Notes under the pieces: model-generated | Databases searched by the model: none | Told to the model about the DNA's origin: nothing | Seen by the model: only the letters and a program-made list of their open reading frames with translations | Source: Eremophila alpestris peregrina | Lineage: Eukaryota; Chordata; Aves; Passeriformes; Alaudidae | DNA: 64,000 nt | Direction of reading: 5' to 3' | Assembly (NCBI GenBank): GCA_009792885.1 | Contig: WMCF01000014.1 | Coordinates: forward strand, 15,884,049-15,948,048 | Made by a program: the position numbers and the translations under genes | In this document: positions 57,211 through 64,000 of the stretch, one piece after another | Layout: the number at the start of each line of letters is the position of its first letter | Numbering within the stretch: the stretch's first letter is position 1

Positions 57211-60200
57211 CAGGTTTAATAGAGAGAATTGAAGTACCTACACTATCTTTTTGGTAAAATAGAAGCAAGTTTCTTTTCATGGCAGGAGATTTTTTATGGG
57301 TTGATGAGTTTCAAAGTGAAAACCAAGCAAGGAACCAACAAAACAAAAACTAAGGCAAACTTCTAGATGCTAAGGTATCTGGCTAAGTTTGGAAATACCC
57401 TTAGTTAAATCAATACTTTTAGGATTCCATCTATTTCATCCGTCCTAATGGGTTATGCAACCTTTTATAAGCTTTCTCTTTTATTTTTCAATATTTATTT
57501 CTTCCTAAGATATTGCAAAATATTTTTGACTATTTTTTATATAATAAAGTCCAGCATATAAATTCTTCTGAGGTTATTTATAAGAAACAAATAAAAGGAG
57601 CAGAGCAAGTATGCTTTTCTTCCCTCCAAGCCTTATTTGATCACCCTTTTCCAGGGTGTAAATACTGCTTTCTATTCATTTGCCTACAGTTAGGTAAAAT
57701 AAGGAATTTCAAATAAGCAGTAAATCTAAATTATATAGAAAAGATGAATATGTACCACGAGGAAATGCCAGGTCTTGTGGAGAAGGTCTATATAAATTCA
57801 GTTGGAGATTCAGTTCTCTGGTGACTTATCTGGACTAGGCACTTACAAAAGTAATTTTGCAAGAAAGACTGGTTCTTACACACTTCCGCTGCCTGTGTAC
57901 AGGCAACCTTCCATGGCAACATTCACAACCTTTTCAGAGCATAGGGACAGGCAGAAAATATGGAAGAGAAGGAGTCTCAGCCTCACATCATACATGCTGC
58001 AAGATGATGGGCAATGCTACTGATTGAGTAGTAAATTATTACCCCCCCGAAGCAATGAGGAAACAATGTATTTAAGTTTGGCCCCTGAGGTGTGGCTCTG
58101 GGACACATTACCTCCTGTGACTCCCACTGGAAGGTTAAACACCAACCTTTGCTTAGGGTTGTGCCCAAGGGTATCTTTTGGAAGCAAATCCAGGCTTTTA
58201 TTTCTGCTCTTAGCTGTATGCAGTCCGCCAAAAAATGGAGTGGTGGCCCTATCTTCCACTATAAGGGTGCAAAGCAAAGCTTGACCAGTATTCAGATATT
58301 CCTGAATCAATTTTGCATCATTTTACTTTGTTGTAAGGTGAAATGCTCTGGGTTCTGGAGCACTAGTTTTGTAAAGATGCAGATGGCATTTAATTTCATT
58401 GCATATTTTTTGGCTTTCCCAGAGCTTTGAATATCAAAGAGGTAGATAACCAATGCAAAATGATGGTAGTAACCTAGGCTGCAGAAAACTTTCCCTTTAT
58501 AAGGCGTATTCTCTATAGGATTGTGTATTTGTTAAAGGATTTATGATTTGGGTGATGGGCTTTTGATTCTCCTCTGCTTCCTGTATGCATGTGGTTGTGG
58601 AGGCCAAATGTCATTTAGTACCTTGACTTTTCCAGTATTTTCTCAGATTTGAATTTGGCTGCTACTGTGGATGTTGTAGTATATCTTAGTGCCATTATAT
58701 AGTGCTGTTAATTAGTGCATGACATATGGGGGAAGTCCTTCTAGAAATTTTTGATTGACTCTATATGTGGCCAAATAAAGCTCAAAACAATATGAATACA
58801 TTCTTCCCATGCTATTTGTTACTTAGAGTATTCAGTAAAAATTACTTCTCTGCCATAATTTTTTACAAGGTTTCTCTGGGGCATTTCTACGTTATAGGAA
58901 TTTTCCTGTGTAAAATATGTCTGCCTGAAACTAGGAAGCATGTATAGGTTTCAGACTTGCTTCAGCACTTGTTTTGTTCTATTTATTCTGTATTTCAAAA
59001 CTACTGTATAGCTTGTGGCAGGCATTAGGAACTCCCACACCTTAATATCTGCAGTATCACTGGCAACTTGCTGGATGTCCTAAGCTGATGGCCACTGAAA
59101 GCAATGGAGTGATTACCCTGTATTTTTCAGTTTGCACATCTCTGCAAACTACTACTCAGGTGTAGTTTTAAGCTTTGAGGCACATGAAAAGTATTTTTCT
59201 TGAGAAGTAGGCTGGAGAGGATTTCACATAATGTCATGTCTTCTGATACTAACAATTAAGGAAGTTACAGGATACAAATAGATCTAATCAATATGAAAAT
59301 TGGCATCCCAGAACTTCCTGAAAGTAATTATTATGCCTCCACATGTATTACTTCAGTTAGTTTATTCAGAGAGAAATTCCCAGATAGGAGCCAAAGGTCA
59401 TAAAATGGCCCTTTGCTCTCCCTGGTTAATGATAGGCTATGGCCAATACAACTCCCTGATTCATTGACAACATTAATATTTCAGTGATCTGAAATACAGA
59501 AGATAATGAAGTGGTAAACAACTCTGCACAGTGGTAGGTGATAATACACAAACAGAGACGTTCCTAATGGAAATATCCACGTATTTTTCTTTTACAGCAG
59601 CTGGAGAGCAATTTCTTATTCTTTTGTCTCACTTTGATGTCAGAATAATTATTAAACAACTAAGTACCCCCATTTGCCAAATGGCCTTTATAGGGAGTCT
59701 GCCCACAAATATAAAAGGGTGAATGACAAATATGTATATCTTGTACCAGTTTGTGCAGATTTGCTAAAATACCAGCAGAAGCCCACACAAAAAGAAACTG
59801 TAAATTGTCTGCTGACAATCTTGTCACAAGAAAGAATGTGCCTACAAAATGGGAGTAATTTTTAGAAGTGACTCACTCCACAAGAGCCTTCATAACAGAT
59901 AAATGTGGTTTAACAACAAAGACACTATGGCTTAATGTCCCCTTGGGTAAGTTACTGACCAGTCACTAATGGGTACTGAAAGAACACATTGCATCTGCCA
60001 ATCTCTATTCAAGGGTCTAGGTGCTAACTTTAAGAAATGCAGGAATGTGTTTTGTCTGGTTTATGTGTACTTCTGTATTTTATGTTCCTGTAGAAATAAT
60101 GCACTGAAGTGTTTTCCTCCTGGGCACAGTATAAAGACAATCATAGCTGTTCACAGTAATTGTTTGTTAATGAGTGGTTCCCAGGAGTAAGATACAGGTG

Positions 60201-60329
60201 AGCTAGAGCTGAAATATAGGACAGAACCCAAATAAATAGGCTCTGCTTGTGTACTCAGTACAGTTCTGCTGTCTGTACCCAGCATTGCTGGAAGCACATG
60301 TGTTGAGCAGCACAGTGCAGGGATGCAGT

Positions 60330-60440
60330 GAGAGTTCTGAATAGCATTAGCTCATCCAGTTTGTTTGGTCTTGGAAGCCAGAAAGTGTCAGCAGCAGCCT
60401 TGGAGTAGTGCAAGGTGAAGGCTTACTTCAGGGAGCTGAT
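60330..60440 (+). pseudogene. Possible 5S rRNA-derived relic (pseudogene or 5S-headed SINE)
   Basis: GTTTGGTCTTGGAAGCC at 60363-60379 resembles the 5S rRNA segment GTCTGATCTCGGAAGCT, which carries the internal promoter start. Further 5S landmarks lie in order at roughly the right spacing: CTGAA before it, then CTTGGA and GGGAGCTG (5S GGGTGCTG) after it. Several small indels are required. It may be an old 5S pseudogene or the head of an ancient 5S-derived SINE. Chance similarity is not excluded. Confidence 0.3.
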
Positions 60441-63400
60441 CCCAGTGAGATGCAGAACACTGGCAGTTGCTTTCATGTGCCACAAACAGATTCAGAAACC
60501 ACAGCCTGAAACTGTGCTGGTGTTCTAAAGCAAGCAGCTCTGTGGCTTGTCTCTCTGACAGTAACCAATTTTTTTTCGTTTTCCTTTTTGCAAATGTAAA
60601 AGCAGTCGTTGTTTTAAAAGATAGATAGACTTAGATTGTGGTTATTTGAGCTCTTAATCTGTTACAGCAACAAGTGGGAAACATCACCACTGAAAAAAGT
60701 TTAAGTGAATGGTTCTTAGTGATATTTCATTTCTCTTGTAGCAGACAATGTACATACCTCTTTTTCTTCAGTGACAGTAATTTCTTTATCTACTGCTATA
60801 TTTCAACATTCTTACTTGACTATGATGAATAGGAGATGTCAGATGAATAGGAGGAGTCTCAGGAGCAACAAAATTTGCTTCTGGAAAAGCAAAAACATAG
60901 TGCAGGCTTTGCCTAAGGAAAGTTAAGCTAATTTTAAAAAGAAAAGCCGTTAGACTGAAGTGGATGGGTGAACAGTGATTAGCAAATATCTGTACTTAGT
61001 ATTGTTTATGCTATAAGACCCCTTTTTATTTGATCAGTGAGTAGTAGAAGAAAGGATAATTTTCTAATATTACTGTTCTCATTGCAATTTTCATTTTTAC
61101 AATTTTTAATAATCATATAAAATTCATCCTTTCATCGTTGTGACCCCTTCATAATTGATGCTCTCCTGTTTTTGTTTTGTTCTTGTCTAGAAACAGTTTG
61201 CTCATGTAATTTTTTATGTGCAAAAAATCTCTACCTGACAAGAGCAGGTTGTTGGATGGATAGCTGTGATACTCAGACATGCAGTTTGAACTACTCTGGG
61301 AGTGGCAGCTAAAAGGAGTTTGAACAACAATGCTCGCTAAAGATGTGTTCTCATGGCTATGAGTGAATCAGCTGAGAAATCCCAAATGTAAGTAAACCAT
61401 TCACAAAATACAATGAAGTATGTGAACTATCCTGCTTTCATTAATAGCTGCTCTTAATGGGCTCCTGAACTACCATAGATATGAACCACAGCCATAGAAG
61501 AAACAGCCAGCAAAACCTACTTGTCTAATGCAAACAGAAGCAATTCAGTTCCAGAAGGATGTTAAACAGAGAAAGACTGGATGGAAATAGTATTAGCTAT
61601 TGCTGTTAAGAAATCAAAGACTGGAAAATTCAGTAAGAAGCCATTTTCCTGTAACATAAAACAGCATGTTGATCCACTCTCTTGAAAATAGTGAAGTTAC
61701 AGTAAGCTAAAATTAATATAAAAAAGAAAGAATCAAATATGTATGTATTGACTTTTGAAGAAGACTTTTCTTCCTGTAGAGTATCAGAAGCAGTATACAA
61801 CTTTTCCTAATAGAAGACTAGTCTTGCATTACTGAATCCTGCTTGTACCTTAAAAAGAAACTATGATTTCTTGGGTCTGAAAAGAGTTTGCATGAATAGC
61901 ATGATTCATCAAATCTGCCAAGATATACACCTCCTCATTTACATTCATGAGAAAGTAAAAATTAACCAAAAAAAGAGATTTTTGTTCTCTACCCCCTCGA
62001 AGTCTGATAATGTGGTATGCTCCTTCAGCTGTAATAACTGCACAACAGTATCACAAATCTTACAGTGAAAGGAAGAGAATGGCAAAAACCATTTCTTCCT
62101 GTTGTGTCTGCCTCTGTTCTCAGCTTCACTCTCTAACATTGCAAAATCTACCATCAGTGACCTACTGAGAGGCTAGAGATCCATTCTAGGCACAAGAATC
62201 GATCTAAAGCTGCCTCCCAGTGAGATCAAATTATGGAGAGTCATCAAGACATGAAGTGGGTGCCAGAACCATGGTCCCTAGACCACCACACACACCACTT
62301 TCTATTTCAGGCCATTTTCTTGCTGTCCCAAGCAAACGTTTTTCTTTTGCTCTGTGTTCATTATATCCCTGTTTTTCATCTCGGTTTTTTCCCCCAGTTT
62401 TCTTCACTACTCACACTGTTTATACTGTACGTTCCCTTAATACCTGAAAACCAGGTTTCTGACTTTCTCTCATTTGCATCTGCTCTCATTCTAACAAGTT
62501 TTGTAAACGAGCATCCTGTGGCTACATCTTGACAAAAGCCAGGGTCATTCACACTAAGAGCAACTTCTAAAACCTGGGACGTGTGAAAGTGAGACTAATT
62601 GTATTCACAGTTAGCCCCCAGGCAGACAAAACCTGAAATGCCAGCAAAGCCTTACCAGCTCTTACTGTACTATGTAGTTATTTAATTGTTAAATAATGAC
62701 ACTGTGATATTTCTGCATCCCTGTCTCATTGAGATATCTCACTATTCATAGGTGATGTGCTGTGGTTTTTCAGTGTGTGACGAGATAGAAAAGAAGAATA
62801 AGCTTTCACCTCAACATTCCTCAGCAGAGAGGAACATGCAGTGTTCTCTTTTCCTGGGATCTCTTGAGGAGGAAGTTTTGTATACACTTCTCACTCACTG
62901 GCAAATCCTCTTCATACTACAGTTAGTAGTGTGTTTTCTGACAAAAATTTGTCAGAAAATATTGATTTCTGGATGAAGAACCTCAGTTGGCTTTTTTTTC
63001 TTTGGCACTGAAAGTCCTGGGAGTCTAATCTCCCTCTGCACTCTAGGGATCATGAAGTGTTAGTGTAGGTTTCGTGGGTCTGTGACTTCTGGGCAGCCTG
63101 CAGATGGGGTCTGCCCTGAGGACAGGTTTTCATGCCCATGCAGGTTGCCAGGAGATGGTTTTGTTCCTGTCAATTCTGGTTATTAATTTGTTAGAAGAAA
63201 ACCAAAAGCTACTGAACTTTAAATTCCTTGAGCAGCTGCAAGGCACCTGGGGCGCTTTTCTTACAGCTTCAGGTTCTGGGAATAAAAGTAACTGAAGAGA
63301 ATGTCAGACCTTTTCCAGCCAAATGTTAACAAGAATAAGTAAACTCTGCTTTTCAGGGAACTTGACAACTCCTTGTACTTCAAATCTGCTTGAGAACAGA

Positions 63401-64000
63401 CTGTTTTAGTAGTCTGGGCAGCAACATTTTGAAATCAACTCATTCTCTTTTACACTAAATCTTAGCTCACTTCTTTCTTCACATAGTACTGTACCAGATT
63501 AACAAGTTGTACTTAATTGGAGACCTATCATAATTTGTAAGAATTATGTGATATGTGTTAAGGGATCAACATTTGGAATTATTACAACAGAATTTTGTTT
63601 TCCAAATATTACTGTTCCTATTTATCAGTGCATTTTCATTTATTTTCCTGTGGATTACAATCAATAACAGGAAATCTTTGTTTTCTACTATATCCAGTGG
63701 AATAATACTGGAACACTTTGATTCTTAATCAATTTTAATTGCCAAAAATGAACTCAGTACAGAGCAATCATTTTCAGACCAGTTATCCCACAATCATTAC
63801 AAACAGCTAGTAAAAATGAAAATGGAATCTGGGTCCTACTCAGGTATAAGTTTGTAATCACAATCTGTCTTATTAATAGATAGATACCAAAAAGCTAACA
63901 CTCATGGCAGGAAAAGACTAAAAACCAATTAATTCTGTTTACAAATTTTTTAAGGCAAATCGAGAGAATGATTACTTTAAATATGCAAAACATTTCCATA

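Larger units (their letters stand above)
56796..64000. other. Intergenic stretch to the right edge
   Basis: No gene was recognised. The block at 58017-58310 has a 97-codon minus-strand frame overlapping a somewhat GC-richer region, but I see no known domain. The only other item is the possible 5S-derived relic near 60.4 kb. Confidence 0.5.

Noticed and set aside
58017..58310. 97-codon minus-strand frame with a somewhat protein-like composition
   Set aside because: Overlapping frames are open on both strands, no domain or splice pattern is visible, and no family was recognised. A protein search would settle it.
1..64000. CRISPR arrays, bacterial mobile elements or operons
   Set aside because: The sequence is plainly vertebrate, with GT-AG introns and avian retroelements. 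No regularly spaced repeats of CRISPR type occur; the 82-bp array is contiguous without spacers.

Overview
This is vertebrate nuclear DNA, almost certainly from a passerine bird. Exons are small and far apart, the background is AT-rich, and the interspersed repeats are avian: many CR1 LINE fragments, avian-type LTRs, and one element that looks like TguSINE1, the tRNA-Ile/CR1-tail SINE known from zebra finch and other songbirds. Nothing prokaryotic is present. There are no operons, CRISPR arrays or bacterial genes.

Only one protein-coding gene can be supported: the 3' half of TPPP (tubulin polymerization-promoting protein, p25-alpha) on the + strand. Two coding exons are visible, 3684-3837 (51 codons plus the last base of a split codon) and 14224-14418 (64 codons plus TAA). 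A 10,386-bp GT-AG intron separates them. The N-terminal exon, about 104 residues in the human protein, is not in the window, so bases 1-3683 are the preceding intron. The 3'UTR starts at 14419. Candidate poly(A) signals lie at 15916, 16607, 17441 and 22935, and the true end cannot be chosen from sequence alone.

From about 23 kb to 64 kb I find no coding exon on either strand. The translated frames there are short, lack recognisable domains, and many fall inside repeats. This stretch is best read as intergenic DNA with decayed retroelements: CR1 copies on both strands, an LTR candidate at about 25.9-26.6 kb, a complex nest at 39.1-42.3 kb, a CR1 that appears internally deleted at 47.7-48.1 kb, and AT-rich tandem and inverted repeats at 25.3 kb and 35.9 kb.

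The most structured locus is the nest at 39.1-42.3 kb. A + strand CR1 is interrupted by two adjacent, diverged copies of one LTR family. One of these copies contains a further solo LTR in the opposite orientation. Both family copies carry motifs resembling CTCF sites. I found no convincing new gene system. The noteworthy items are this nest, paired hairpins just past a possible TPPP poly(A) site, a possible 5S-rRNA-derived relic, and a substitution at a reported TPPP phosphosite.
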